A stretch of 64,000 nt of DNA from Paulinella micropora. Its lineage: Eukaryota; Cercozoa; Imbricatea; Euglyphida; Paulinellidae. This document shows, piece after piece, positions 30,949 through 41,016 of this stretch. The position numbers were made by a program, and so were the translations under genes. The notes under the pieces are model-generated. The model ran no database searches and had not been told where the DNA came from. It was given only the letters and a program-made list of their open reading frames with translations. The DNA is taken from positions 2,501 to 66,500 of the forward strand of contig WBZZ01004592.1 of assembly GCA_019918135.1 (NCBI GenBank), given 5' to 3'. Positions within the stretch are counted from its first letter, which is position 1. The number at the start of each line of letters is the position of its first letter.

Positions 30949-31701
30949 ATGAAAAATAAAGGCAAAGCGGACAAAACTCGCGTAATACGAAGAGAGGATA
31001 GACCGCAAGCGGAGCAGGATTATAAGGAATGGAAAGAAAACAGAGAAGAGTGGGAGAGAAAACACCCAGATGATGCTTTAATAGAAACACAGATAGGCGA
31101 CGAACACAAGATGCTTGTGCCACGAATAGGTAATGACCCCCGAAGTGTAGAAAGATTTGTTAATGCTATTATTAGAAGCATTCAAGAGATAATTATGAGT
31201 CCCAGACTTAACAGATTACTTAACCTTGCTACAGGTGTTGGGCGATATGGTGTGATAAGACTAGCGTGGGGGCAGATATTGAGATTAATTGCCAACAATC
31301 CACAACTACGTGCGATGAATGTTGGATTACTTGGAAGAAGAAGAGCAGATGCTTTCAATAACCTTTTGCTAGCACTAGCGAGAAATGAAGTGCCAGAGGG
31401 TTTGCCTCCGCCTAATCCTCGTCTGATCGCAAGCGGACAGCAAAGAATAGGTGATTATGTGTTGAAGGATATGTTGAGAAGATTATGCTTACAGGTATCA
31501 ACAATGATGGCATGGCAGACATTTAAAACAGGCGTACAGACTATGACGGTTCTCGGTCTTGGAAACGCACTTGGAGAAATATATAGAACATGGTCTGCTC
31601 AACCAGATGCTCTCATTAAGTTGGAAGAAGAACGAATTCAATTACCGAAGGAAGTAATTATAATGGTGGGGGCACACGAGTGGAAAGCCGTCTTCAATTA
31701 G
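30949..31701 (+). CDS. Unrecognised PLV protein preceding PLA2-like frame, 250 aa
   Basis: Basic N-terminus (residues 1-50, Lys/Glu/Arg-rich), then a helical, moderately hydrophobic middle (RLLNLATGVGRYGVIRLAWG, about 83-102) and an amphipathic C-terminal part. The last codons overlap by 22 bp the PLA2-like frame that follows in another register. The two could be one protein split by a frameshift, since such lipase domains usually sit inside larger capsid-associated proteins. Confidence 0.5.
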   Translation: MKNKGKADKTRVIRREDRPQAEQDYKEWKENREEWERKHPDDALIETQIGDEHKMLVPRIGNDPRSVERFVNAIIRSIQEIIMSPRLNRLLNLATGVGRYGVIRLAWGQILRLIANNPQLRAMNVGLLGRRRADAFNNLLLALARNEVPEGLPPPNPRLIASGQQRIGDYVLKDMLRRLCLQVSTMMAWQTFKTGVQTMTVLGLGNALGEIYRTWSAQPDALIKLEEERIQLPKEVIIMVGAHEWKAVFN

Positions 31702-31958
31702 AAGATAGAACTCGTGGCAAATTTCCTTACATTTTCCCAGCAGATGCTTTGAACTTAGTTGCTTTTGAACATGATTTATTGTATGCGTCTGGCGACAAGA
31801 ATGTCCAAGACTTTGCCGATAAACGATACTTTGAAAGAATTACCAATATGAGTGATTATCTAACGAGTAATGGATTGGCTACGGCCGAAGTTGCCAAGAG
31901 TATTTTTGACAATTACAACTCAATGTTTCAAAAGCGGATATATCTAGAATGGCCTTAG
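31680..31958 (+). CDS. Phospholipase A2-like protein (HDxxY motif), 92 aa
   Basis: The segment FPADALNLVAFEHDLLYASG carries the A-D-x-x-A...x-H-D-x-x-Y signature of parvovirus-type phospholipase A2, where His-Asp is catalytic and Tyr structural. It is followed by ADKRYFERI. The usual Y-x-G-P-G calcium loop upstream is not visible in this frame, so either the upstream frame carries a divergent loop or the gene is damaged. By analogy such domains help virions leave endosomes. Overlaps genes on both sides. Confidence 0.5.
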   Translation: MESRLQLEDRTRGKFPYIFPADALNLVAFEHDLLYASGDKNVQDFADKRYFERITNMSDYLTSNGLATAEVAKSIFDNYNSMFQKRIYLEWP

Positions 31959-33415
31959 AAGCACAGGGGAGGGCACGCGGTGGAGTATCTTTTTGGAATG
32001 CGATGAAGTTTTGGAAAACTATTAAAACCACTCCTCCAGATGCGAAGTATAATGGATTTATAGGCGATGTAGATAAAACATTAATGTCTATGATTGGTAT
32101 CATGAAAAATGTGGGCAGTTTTGACAAGGATGCGACATTTAAAGTAAATAAAGCAGTGAATTCTGCTACATTTAATAAACAATATGCGGAACTCGTTGAT
32201 GATTTTAATCAAATGGTGAAATCACAAGAAAAAGCCGATGGCGTGAAAGGCTATTCTCTTATCGCACCAGCAAATGAAACTACAATTAATAATTTTATAG
32301 AAAAAATAAATACACAGAGCATAAAAGATATTCCACCAAGTATAGAAAAAGATGTAAATCTTAGTGTTGAAGTCCGGATCGCATACTCAGACAATATGGT
32401 AGTAGCACCCAATTTTGATTCAATCGGACTGGGCAATAACTTGGCTATACTTGATGATAAAGGCGCCCAAACGAGGCACTTAAAGGGATTTGTTAAATCG
32501 TTGAGAGCGAAGACTGGAAAGAAAATTAAACTTTCTAATTATGACGATCCAAAATTTGGATGGGAAGAGGCCATCAAACAAGCACTAAATCAAGGTGCTA
32601 GTATATCAGACGTAGCAGACGCAGATGATATTTTGGATAAGAGAATTTACGAAAAAATGCGGGGTAAATTAACACCAGACCAAATGAAGCAATTAGAAGA
32701 TTTAGAATTGAGGGATAGTCAAGTTGAAAAAACTAATCCACCGCAAGCAACACCAGCACCACAAACCATGCCACCGCAAACCATGCCACCGCAAGCAACA
32801 CCCGCACCATTGCCAGTGCCACTAGTGCCAAGAACAAGCGGATTTGTTGAAGAACCTGTTCAACCGCCACAGAATGATTTAAAAGAAGACCCAGATAATG
32901 CAACAACTAATGACCAAATGGTTGGTAGCATGAGAAGTATTGATAGATTGGTTGATAAGATTATGGGAAAATCTCCCGCCGATGAAAGAGAAGATTTGAT
33001 GGCACTTATTCGTTTTCTAATGCCAAGCGACCAAAATGGTGGAATTGGCACTTCGCAAACAAACCCACTTATTAAAGGCAACGAACAAAGACGCGATCGC
33101 GTGCTAGCAACTAAGCATGATTTTGAATTACTAGACAACACACTTTATAGCAACACAAATAACCACTTTATGGTGAATAAATACAATAGAGCAGTCATCC
33201 AGAATAGAATAAAAGAAAAAAGAGAGTTTCCAAAAATGAAACGAAATCTGACGAGAAACTTCCCTGCTGAAATCCCGCGACAAGTTCAAACTCGTCCAGA
33301 AAGAAAGGATTTTAAACCGCTCGTCAATCCTCCAAGTAATTATGCTTTCGGTAGTCCTTACTCCTTATTTCAAAAATTATGCTTCACCACCCCAACCCTT
33401 TGGTGCCGAATATGA
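31949..33415 (+). CDS. Large virion-associated protein candidate, 488 aa
   Basis: Helical N-terminal part (to about residue 250), a Pro/Thr/Ala/Met-rich low-complexity linker (TPAPQTMPPQTMPPQATPAP, about 267-290), a second helical part, and a basic C-terminal tail. The last 15 residues change character (CFTTPTLWCRI), suggesting a late frameshift. Family not recognised. It sits between the PLA2-like and ATPase genes in the assembly block. Confidence 0.5.
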   Translation: MALEAQGRARGGVSFWNAMKFWKTIKTTPPDAKYNGFIGDVDKTLMSMIGIMKNVGSFDKDATFKVNKAVNSATFNKQYAELVDDFNQMVKSQEKADGVKGYSLIAPANETTINNFIEKINTQSIKDIPPSIEKDVNLSVEVRIAYSDNMVVAPNFDSIGLGNNLAILDDKGAQTRHLKGFVKSLRAKTGKKIKLSNYDDPKFGWEEAIKQALNQGASISDVADADDILDKRIYEKMRGKLTPDQMKQLEDLELRDSQVEKTNPPQATPAPQTMPPQTMPPQATPAPLPVPLVPRTSGFVEEPVQPPQNDLKEDPDNATTNDQMVGSMRSIDRLVDKIMGKSPADEREDLMALIRFLMPSDQNGGIGTSQTNPLIKGNEQRRDRVLATKHDFELLDNTLYSNTNNHFMVNKYNRAVIQNRIKEKREFPKMKRNLTRNFPAEIPRQVQTRPERKDFKPLVNPPSNYAFGSPYSLFQKLCFTTPTLWCRI

Positions 33416-33481
33416 TAATTATAGATACAATCCAAACTATTTTCAAAACCCATAATATAAGATATCTTATAATATAAGAAA

Positions 33482-33508
33482 AGTTGATTTAAATTAAATC
33501 AACTTTAG
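33482..33508 (+). promoter_or_regulatory. Palindrome directly before ATPase ATG
   Basis: AAGTTGATTTAAATTAAATCAACTT is a nearly perfect inverted repeat that ends 4 bp before the ATG at 33509, preceded by a TATCTTATAATATAAG block. The same arms (AAGTTGATTT / AAATCAACTT) occur between the divergent genes at 39364 and 39419. Confidence 0.6.
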
Positions 33509-34390
33509 ATGCCTAAATCTATACATAAAGGATTAATAGCAAACAAGTTGCCACGAAAAACACTTTTGAAGCAGAATCTGGAGAAAACCAACATAGAAAA
33601 AGCACACGAGGAATTTACTATTGACAGGCCAGTAATAACAGAGCTAGATAGCAAAAAACCGCCCAAATTTAAGAATGATTTGGAAATACAACCAATTAAA
33701 ACACAAAGAGATGGCATTGAATTGCTCCCTATTCAAAAAGAAGGAATATTGCCAGCAATGGGGACTATGGTTATATGTGCCAGCACTGGCGGAGGTAAAT
33801 CAGCTATGATTTGTAATCTACTCGCCAAAAAGAACATGTTGAAAGGTTTTTATGATAGAATAGTAGTCTTTTGCTTAAGTCCGTGCCCGATTTTGGAGGA
33901 CACTCTCAAGTTAAAAAAAGAAGACATAATCAAAGAGGATAAGCCTGAGTTAATGAGAGACATATTAACTAAACAAAAAGAACTGATTAAAACTAAAGGT
34001 TTTAAGAAGGCACCAAAGATATTATTGTTATTAGATGACATTGCGCAGAGTAAAACTTTTCTCAAATCAGAAGTGCTTACTGAGTTGTTTTTCGCTTCAA
34101 CACATGCTAAAGTGTCAGTCTGGGTAGCAACTCAAAGTTATACACAACTCCCGCGAAGAATAAGAATTAATTGCCATTGGATGATTATTTTTAATGGAGT
34201 AAGGAGAAGCGAACTTGACAGACTGGCAGATGAATATGAAAGTCCTTTTCTCACTAAAAAGGAATTTTACAATATGGTTAAATATGCTACGGCAGAACCT
34301 TATTCATTTCTAGCAATTAACAATACTGCTAGTGATAGAACAACCCAGTTTAGAAAGAATTTCTCTACTATATTGCGATTAAAAAAATAA
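33509..34390 (+). CDS. A32-like genome-packaging ATPase, PLV, 293 aa
   Basis: Intact. Walker A CASTGGGKSAM (residues 90-100), Walker B KILLLLDDIAQS (about 169-180), then a long helix and the sensor strand VWVATQSYTQLP. This is the FtsK/HerA-type packaging ATPase found in PLVs, virophages and large DNA viruses (poxvirus A32 family). It differs clearly from the Polinton ATPases of this window, whose P-loop reads ARKKSGKT, so the packaging systems are separate lineages. It lies just upstream of the capsid gene, as usual in PLVs. Confidence 0.85.
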   Translation: MPKSIHKGLIANKLPRKTLLKQNLEKTNIEKAHEEFTIDRPVITELDSKKPPKFKNDLEIQPIKTQRDGIELLPIQKEGILPAMGTMVICASTGGGKSAMICNLLAKKNMLKGFYDRIVVFCLSPCPILEDTLKLKKEDIIKEDKPELMRDILTKQKELIKTKGFKKAPKILLLLDDIAQSKTFLKSEVLTELFFASTHAKVSVWVATQSYTQLPRRIRINCHWMIIFNGVRRSELDRLADEYESPFLTKKEFYNMVKYATAEPYSFLAINNTASDRTTQFRKNFSTILRLKK

Positions 34391-34456
34391 GGATAGAGAT
34401 ATGACAAACCTGTAAAAAATTAAATTAAATGGTTTTTTTTCTCCATAATATATGTC

Positions 34457-35050
34457 ATGACGGAATCAACTAAATTATACAAAACTTGCTATCATCAGGC
34501 AATCGCACTTTGGCATAAACAAAACGCACAAGGAAAATTCGTAACCATTCGTAAGGGAACGCCCGAATACTTAGCAGTAAGGAGGATAGAAGCGGATATT
34601 AAGAGTGGTAAGATTAAGTGTCAATTAAAGCCAAAAGTAAGCAAAGTAAGTAATAAAAATGAACAACCTATTGCCAGCGGGCAACCAGACCCAGTGCCAG
34701 ACGAAGCATTGAAAAGAAAGGCGCCAGACATAGCATCGGCAAATAATTCGTCTCCCGAACCAAATGCCAAACCTGTTGAAATGTCTCCAGCACCTAAGGT
34801 TGAACAATCTTTACCCAAATCTGTCAATCCCACTCCTGTTGCTGTGCCGAAACACACTACCACGACGCCAGCAGGTAAGATAGAAGCAATGGAAGATGCT
34901 TCTAAGGAAACTCCACCACCAACCAAAGAAGTTGCTCAAACTAATGACATTGACGTAAATCAAGCCATAGCGGATTTAAAGAAAATGAAAGAAGAAAGAA
35001 TTACAGACAAGAATTTACAAATCATGAAAAAAATAATTAATGCTAATTGA
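34457..35050 (+). CDS. Pro-rich protein of unknown function, 197 aa
   Basis: N-terminal 60 residues are globular and basic (CYHQAIALWHKQN...VTIRKGTPEYLAVRR). A long Pro/Ser/Ala/Thr-rich linker (about 65-150) and a short Lys-rich C-terminal helix follow. Intact; family not recognised. Lies between ATPase and capsid genes. Confidence 0.5.
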   Translation: MTESTKLYKTCYHQAIALWHKQNAQGKFVTIRKGTPEYLAVRRIEADIKSGKIKCQLKPKVSKVSNKNEQPIASGQPDPVPDEALKRKAPDIASANNSSPEPNAKPVEMSPAPKVEQSLPKSVNPTPVAVPKHTTTTPAGKIEAMEDASKETPPPTKEVAQTNDIDVNQAIADLKKMKEERITDKNLQIMKKIINAN

Positions 35051-35073
35051 TAAAATAATTATTATTTTATATA

Positions 35074-35472
35074 ATGATTAAAAACACACATGCCTCCAAT
35101 AGATTGTCTAACGAGTTTATTAAGAAACCCAACGAAGCAAACAGACCCGCGAGTGATGGATTTCAACTAAACCAGTTTGAATTGTGGTGTAGTCATGGTG
35201 CCCCATTAGTTAATCAACCATTGACCGAATTTGGCGACCTTGTCTCACATGAGAAGAGCACTATTCAAAACACATTAACAGATATTTCTGATAACAAAGA
35301 AAATGGAGATGTTGTTGATTTGGACACTGCTGTCAGTAGTTTGGCTTATTTGAAGAAAGCGGTTCAAAATGCTGAGGCAAGAGAGTTTCAATTGACTTCA
35401 CCACAAGATGCGAGACTTGACAATATACAGAATTCAGTTGATATTATTAAACAATCCGTTTCAGGTGAATAA
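35074..35472 (+). CDS. Unrecognised small protein before the capsid gene, 132 aa
   Basis: Intact, soluble, Asn/Gln/Asp-rich with a C-terminal helix (SLAYLKKAVQNAEAREFQL). No family recognised. It precedes the major capsid gene by 82 bp. Confidence 0.45.
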   Translation: MIKNTHASNRLSNEFIKKPNEANRPASDGFQLNQFELWCSHGAPLVNQPLTEFGDLVSHEKSTIQNTLTDISDNKENGDVVDLDTAVSSLAYLKKAVQNAEAREFQLTSPQDARLDNIQNSVDIIKQSVSGE

Positions 35473-35554
35473 ATAATTATTTTTAATTTCTATTATTATT
35501 TTTTTAGTATAGTAGCATTGCGAATTTTACCACCTCACAAGCGCACACAAAAGA

Positions 35555-36982
35555 ATGGAAGGAAAGGATTCTAAAAATACTGAGGAGTTGATGACCCTCA
35601 ACAACCTCAGATATGAGTTGCCAGCAAATCTGGCGCTCACTGAACAGGGAAGTATCTTTAAGAAGAACTTGGCCGACCAGCAAACTTATACCAGTGCGTC
35701 GGGGACTGAAATGATTTTTACATTACAGGCAAGCACTGATTTTGTCTATGGAAATAATTGTTATTTGTCGTTTGACATTAAAGCAGATGGATTGGTAGCC
35801 ACTGATGGAAAGGATAATGTTGCTTGTGCTATTGGTTTTCAAAACACACCAGCAACTGCTATTTTTGAAAGATTTTTGTTGGAAAGTAAGGATGGTAGCG
35901 AACTTGAACGAATTGAAGATTTGAACAAGATGGTGCGAAATATTCTCCCTTGGCATTACCCTTTTGATTATCGCCGACAGGCACAGATGTCTGGACAGAG
36001 AGAAAGTGTTGATGTTATGGCTAGCGTTACGGACGATGCAGTTACTTACTTTGCGGTCAATGTCCCCACTGCTGGTAGTGTTGCGACTGGTAATTATCTG
36101 AGAGTTTGTATTCCTCTTCATTACTTTTCGGGAGTGTTTAATGAAGAAACTCTCATTCCTCCCTCTTTGATTAGTGGTATGAGGCTTCGTTTGACATTCG
36201 CCCCGCCACAGGAAGCATTGACTATTATTGGAACCACTGATGCCAAGGTTCCCGCTGGATTCTCCGGATCGGCTCTCACTTTCACCGTATCAAATCCTGT
36301 TATTATGTTGGAAACCTTCTCACTTGCTCCCGCCGTCCAGAGAAATATTATGGAACAGATGGGAAGCAAGGATGGGCTTCCATACACTTATGAAACATAT
36401 TATAACCAAAAAGCAAATCCTGCGACTTCGGATGATTTTAATCTTCAAGTGAATAAGGCCGTTGCTCGTGCTCAGTGCTTGTATATCGTAACTCAAAATG
36501 TAATTGCGGATAATGCTAGTATTGATAACTTGGGAACGGCTCAAATGCCTTACAGACAATATCAATGCCGTATTGGTGATTGGTATGCTCCTCAACAGAA
36601 GATGGAAATCGGAGGAAGCACCGATACACTTGCCTCCGTTCAACGAGGATGTGCCGAGTTGTATGCTAACAATCTCCAAGCGACTATGGGTATTCGTGAT
36701 GCTTACATGTCTTCATCTGTTTCTCTTGAAAACTTTCGTAAGTATTATTCTGCTACGGGAGTTTCCACTACTGCTACAAATGGTGGATTTGCTACCATTA
36801 TTCAGACACTCAATCAGTCGCCACACATTGGAGCATCTGGTCTTGCTGTTAATAACTCACGAACTGCCGAAGTTACTATTCGGTATGCTTCTGATTACAA
36901 CGCAGATCGCGCCATCACTGCTTGGTTGAAATACGTCAAAGTCGCGTCTATCTACCCGTCTCGCTGTGTCGTAAAACAATAA
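35555..36982 (+). CDS. Major capsid protein, PLV, 475 aa
   Basis: Intact. The N-terminal stretch YELPANLALTEQGSIFKKNL leads into alternating beta strands with the character of double-jelly-roll capsid proteins. Supporting features: SGTEMIFTLQASTDFVYGNN for the first strands, a central hydrophobic turn (LRVCIPLHYFSGVFN...LIPPSLISGMRLRL), and a final strand ADRAITAWLKYVKVASIYPS. The pair PLHYFSGVF...LIP is typical of PLV and virophage capsid proteins, in which the second jelly roll starts after it. Clearly distinct in sequence from the Polinton-2 capsid protein at 51080-52606. Penton follows 43 bp downstream. Confidence 0.75.
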   Translation: MEGKDSKNTEELMTLNNLRYELPANLALTEQGSIFKKNLADQQTYTSASGTEMIFTLQASTDFVYGNNCYLSFDIKADGLVATDGKDNVACAIGFQNTPATAIFERFLLESKDGSELERIEDLNKMVRNILPWHYPFDYRRQAQMSGQRESVDVMASVTDDAVTYFAVNVPTAGSVATGNYLRVCIPLHYFSGVFNEETLIPPSLISGMRLRLTFAPPQEALTIIGTTDAKVPAGFSGSALTFTVSNPVIMLETFSLAPAVQRNIMEQMGSKDGLPYTYETYYNQKANPATSDDFNLQVNKAVARAQCLYIVTQNVIADNASIDNLGTAQMPYRQYQCRIGDWYAPQQKMEIGGSTDTLASVQRGCAELYANNLQATMGIRDAYMSSSVSLENFRKYYSATGVSTTATNGGFATIIQTLNQSPHIGASGLAVNNSRTAEVTIRYASDYNADRAITAWLKYVKVASIYPSRCVVKQ

Positions 36983-37025
36983 AAAAAATTAAAAATTAGA
37001 ATAATATATAATTTATAATATAGCA

Positions 37026-37822
37026 ATGTCATTTACGATCTCTAACGTAGAAGACGAAAAGCGCACCCGCAAAATTTCCTCCTTCGCGTCTCCTCAAGCG
37101 ATAAAACAGAATCAAAATCCGCTTCTACTCACAATGGCCGTTTCGTCGTTGATTTACCAGCAACTGGTCGTAATATTGATATAATCAGTGCTTATGTCGT
37201 AAAGAGTATCTCTATTCCAAATGTTTTCCCAAACATACCGAGTTATGCCAACACTCTCACATTGATTAAAACAACTGGATCGGCTACAAAAACGGCAATC
37301 GTAACAGAAAATCAATACACCATTGATACATTTATTACCGCTCTTCAAACTGCGATTAATTCAGCAATTACCCCCAAACTCCGTAGTTATAACTTTGAAC
37401 TCCGTTAATAAATTGAATTTCGCTTTCACTGGTGATACGTATGCTTTTGATTACGATAACAGTGTATTAGCGACAAGATAGGACTAACTGCCGATATCTC
37501 GGCGGCGGCGAGTAGCACAATGCAATCCATAGTCAATCTAATCGGTGAAACGGCCGTTTATGTCCATAGCCGTGCTTTAAATCAAGCAGGATTGGTTGAA
37601 GCAAATGGTAATTTCTCTGTCGTTGGTAAATGTAATTTAGATAAACCCTATGGAGTCCAGTGCTATTTTGAGAGTTCTAATGATGTTGCCGATTATGTGC
37701 CATTTAATACAACAAAAAGTTTAAGGTCTATTGATATTGTAATTAGAAATGCGAGTGGCAATGTGCTTGAATGTCCTGTCAATTTTGAAGTTAGTATTCT
37801 CTTGAAGGCGTATCATGCGTAA
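37026..37822 (+). pseudogene. Penton (minor capsid) protein, PLV (frameshifted)
   Basis: Starts MSFTISNVEDEKRTRK at 37026. Frame breaks lie near 37.09, 37.41 and 37.48 kb; the last open part is 37520-37822. The middle stretch with SISIPNVFPNIPSYANTL and NQYTIDTFI matches in order the Polinton-2 penton (IYVPKSYYSVASPYNTFTL and GNYTMNNLK), which supports a single-jelly-roll penton. With three breaks it is not functional, while the capsid gene beside it is intact. Confidence 0.7.
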
Positions 37823-37847
37823 TAAAACAAAAAATACTATAAATATA

Positions 37848-38039
37848 ATGACGTCATTCATAGAAAATTTAGACGTATTATTTATGTTAATCAAAACTAT
37901 TAACTCACGGCGACGACAGCAACATAAAGAACAAATCCCCTGCGGTGTTAATATTGACCAATTCTACATATATTTGAAGAGAAATCACGCGCGTATAACA
38001 GAAAAGTTAATCAAGGATAAGGGGTTTGAATATATTTAA
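37848..38039 (+). CDS. Small basic protein, 63 aa
   Basis: Starts MTSFIENLDVLFML and contains a basic run INSRRRQQHKEQ and a C-terminal helix. Follows the penton in the same direction. Not recognised; could be a fragment. Confidence 0.35.
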   Translation: MTSFIENLDVLFMLIKTINSRRRQQHKEQIPCGVNIDQFYIYLKRNHARITEKLIKDKGFEYI

Positions 38040-38132
38040 AAAATGGCCATAGAGATAGAAAAGAAAGTTAATGCGCAAATACAATATTCTATGATATAAT
38101 ATTTTGCCATAAATAAACCCTTCTTTTTTTGT

Positions 38133-39364
38133 TTAAATCTGATCTTCAATCCAGTTTAATGAAGCGTAAATGCTCGCCGTTCCACCGCTTGTATTTTGTG
38201 CGGATATAGTAAATGTCTTACCTGACCCTATCTTGATATTGTATTGGGACAAATCAATGTATATTGATGAGCCACCAGACAGCACATATGTAAATATCAC
38301 ACTTCCACCCGTTCTTGTTGTCCCCACCGTATCAACCTCTGCTAACGATGTGTTTGTATCGTAATTAGAGTAAGAAGGTGTTCCTCCCAATGCGGTATTA
38401 AGAATAATTCTCGCGATACATGTTTTAGTGTCTGAATTGCTGATACACAAATTCTCAAAGTAAATTATGTTGTAATTCGTTTTGCTGTTGAATGTGGCGC
38501 GGTTTCTAATAGTAAATATGGCATTCTCAGTTGATCCTATACTCTTGACATTGTCATACGAATTAGTAATAGCAATAGTCCTATCAATATTCCCTCAACC
38601 GCCAAAAACATGCTAGCCGTTTTCATTACAACGGATGCCAGACTTGACGAATACGCCTTCGCATAAATAGCAAACGCCGCCTGATCCAATGATGGAGTGG
38701 TAGCAGTGCTTGCGTATTTAATCGCATGAATTACTTCCATTCGTCCAGTGCGCGGGTTTTCTATTTTGAATGTAATTTGACCACTGCCCAGATACTGAAC
38801 AACTATTTCAAACACATTCAATTTGGTAAAATCAATCGCGGGGAAATGTCCAGTATTATTACATTTATCAACATTCCACGCATATTGACTAACTACATTT
38901 TCTATGCTTCCCGCCGTTCTTACAACAGACATTCCCAAACTTGATTGTCTAAAACATAAATTGTCTGCTGGTGTGCCTATGCCAATATCGCAATTGAAAC
39001 TATCTGCGGCGATAGATGAAGGAAACAATGCGGAGAATCTAGCAACTAACACCATACCACTTCTATATTTGGCTCGCTCAATAGTCGTAATCTGCGCGGT
39101 TGAATTACCTGAGGCCGATGTAGTCAAAACCGCCATTGAATTAGCAGTTGATACCACCCCGCCGTTGGTTTCTGTTTTGTCAAAGAATCGCGTATTAATA
39201 CCATATGTGAATACATTTTGTAATACTGGCGACAGAGTAGCCGTTCGCAATTCTCCAAAGGCGGTTGTTGGTAGTGCGTCTTTTATGCTATCAATAGATA
39301 AAGAAGAAGATGACGATGTAGTTGATGACGATGACGTATTTGTGCTTTGACCAAAAAGGTTCAT
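38133..39364 (-). pseudogene. Beta-rich spike-like virion protein, PLV copy (one frameshift)
   Basis: About 410 aa in two frames joined by a one-base shift near 38.6 kb. The start at 39364 gives MNLFGQSTNT and a Ser-rich leader, then AFGELRTATLSPVLQNVFTY. The order AFGE-L...TPVLQ(N/E)...Y-IN-TR, then Y-R-(S/T)-GM...L(V/T)RF-(S/T)AL, IENP-x-(S/T)-G and a C-terminal strand ending in WIEDQ is shared with 49651-50886 of Polinton-2. In both elements it lies next to the capsid genes, though here in the opposite orientation to them. Likely a receptor-binding spike or vertex protein (inference). Confidence 0.6.
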
Positions 39365-39375
39365 TTTATACATGT

Positions 39376-39408
39376 AAGTTGATTTTTTTCTAGTAAAATC
39401 AACTTTAT
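39376..39408. promoter_or_regulatory. Inverted repeat in divergent promoter
   Basis: AAGTTGATTTTTTTCTAGTA followed by AAATCAACTT. The arms are the same as those before the ATPase ATG at 33509. It lies between the divergent spike-like (-) and 39419 (+) genes and next to TATAATATAAAAC, so it may serve both. Confidence 0.55.
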
Positions 39409-39418
39409 AATATAAAAC

Positions 39419-39694
39419 ATGTCAATAATAATACGCGAATTGCCGAGTGATATAGTTGGATACATAAGGACATTCGTTTATTCAGAAATGCCCCAGCCAA
39501 AATATGGAGAAGAATTTTGTAATATATGCGGTTTGTCTCGCACATTCCAGTCGCACCCTCCAATTATAGCTGGTAATTTTTATGGCGTAGATTGTATTGA
39601 GTTTTTCACAATCTGCTCCATTAAATGCTACAGGCGAGAGTCTAATCTTAGAGCAAGATATGGAGAACCGCCTTTAGTCGTTGTTAAGTATTAG
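39419..39694 (+). CDS. Small protein with F-box-like start and zinc-type Cys pairs, 91 aa
   Basis: Residues 5-18 (RELPSDIVGYIRTF) resemble the start of an F-box or similar helical motif in viral proteins. The pairs CNIC (residue about 37) and C...C (about 63-68) could bind zinc. Intact; the end overlaps the recombinase gene by 11 bp. Role unknown. Confidence 0.4.
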   Translation: MSIIIRELPSDIVGYIRTFVYSEMPQPKYGEEFCNICGLSRTFQSHPPIIAGNFYGVDCIEFFTICSIKCYRRESNLRARYGEPPLVVVKY

Positions 39695-41005
39695 CATTCT
39701 TTTTATTTCTCGTGCTTCTTCTTAATGGTGCTTTTGTTTCCTCTTCTTTTTTCGCTTTGCTCTTCGTCGCTTCGCCCCTCTTCTCTTTAATAAACGTATT
39801 GACAATAACGGCTCCAATCCCGCTTAATTTTCTCAGTTTAGTATTTGTAATATTAGGGTTATCATTGTAAATCTGCTCAAGCAATTTATACTTATCCTCT
39901 CTACTAGCGCTTTTACCTAATGGTTGGTATTTACATTCTTCGTCTCCGTTTTCGCTTTTAATTTCATTAGTATTATTTAAATTCAAATATAAATCTATTT
40001 TGCGGCTCAACTCCTCCAGTTCTGTTTTAATTCCTTCTGCCTTAATTTCTTCAGGGTCGGCCACATTAACCCAACTATAACTAAAACTGGTGAGCATATC
40101 GCCGTGTCCCAATACATTGCTTACCCACGTATTAAAATTCTCTAATTTCGGATTGGCGAAATTACTATACGACAAACTAGCATATAGTTTTCGCAACATA
40201 CTGCTTTTCTGCGTGTAGTCCGATAGCCAAGGGAAGATTTTAATAATTCTTTTGTTTAGTTCATTATTCTTTTGTTTATCAAGCACCCCTTCGCTGTTAA
40301 TAATAACTGTTTTTTTCTTTTTGAAATGATTTCGTATTGAATTTACTTGTTCTATTACAAACTGGGGAGTAAAAAGGACGATAGGCCTCTCAGTCCAATT
40401 CTTTTTTTGTCCTTCTCTCTTTTTCGCTAGGTTATTCACTCGCAACCAACTTGGTTTATCTGGTATTAATTCATATGTGTTTTTGTCAAATATTTCCACA
40501 GGCCTTGCTCCAATTGCTATCATCAAAGCAAGCAGTTAAGATAAGGGTCATTACTTAATATCATATCGTTCATTTTAGCCATTACATCACGGACATCAAT
40601 TTGTATTTTTTGTTCATTTTTGGCTTTGACATCTTTCTTATATCCCTCAACGATATCAATTCACTCGTCTTCATTAAGATTAAAATACTTATCCAGTTTG
40701 CTCATTTCATATACTTTTTCGCTTTGGTAAGGCTCTATTGCTTTCTTTCTCACCTCAGAAAGTCTTTGTCGCATACTATTCAAATTTGGATACACGATAG
40801 CATATTTTGGATATATTACTTTAAGTGCCTCAAGCACCTCTTCATCACTAGTTGGTGTGCTAAATAAAGATATAATAGCATTATGAAAGGCTATACTTGG
40901 TTTTAATTCGCTATCGTAGAAGTTGGACGCAACGTCATAAATTTTACTTTCAGTAGTAGCAACTCTTAACTGCCTAACAAACTTCTTGTCATCTTCGCTC
41001 CACAT
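39684..41005 (-). pseudogene. Tyrosine recombinase, telomere-resolvase-like features (one stop, one frameshift)
   Basis: About 440 codons. The N-terminal frame (41005-40661) is helical and ends at a TGA. A one-base shift lies near 40.54 kb. The catalytic domain then shows ALMMIAIGARPVEI (first Arg), a beta hairpin with Lys, MLRKLYASLSYSNF (second Arg), VLGHGD (His) and, nine residues after that His, the Tyr of SFSYSWVNV. The second Arg lies in R-K-L-Y-A rather than in the common H-x-x-R box, which recalls protelomerases (inference). The C-terminus is Lys/Glu-rich with a helix-turn-helix-like stretch. In a PLV this enzyme would integrate or resolve the genome; as read it is broken. Confidence 0.75.
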
Positions 41006-41016
41006 CTTAGTATATA

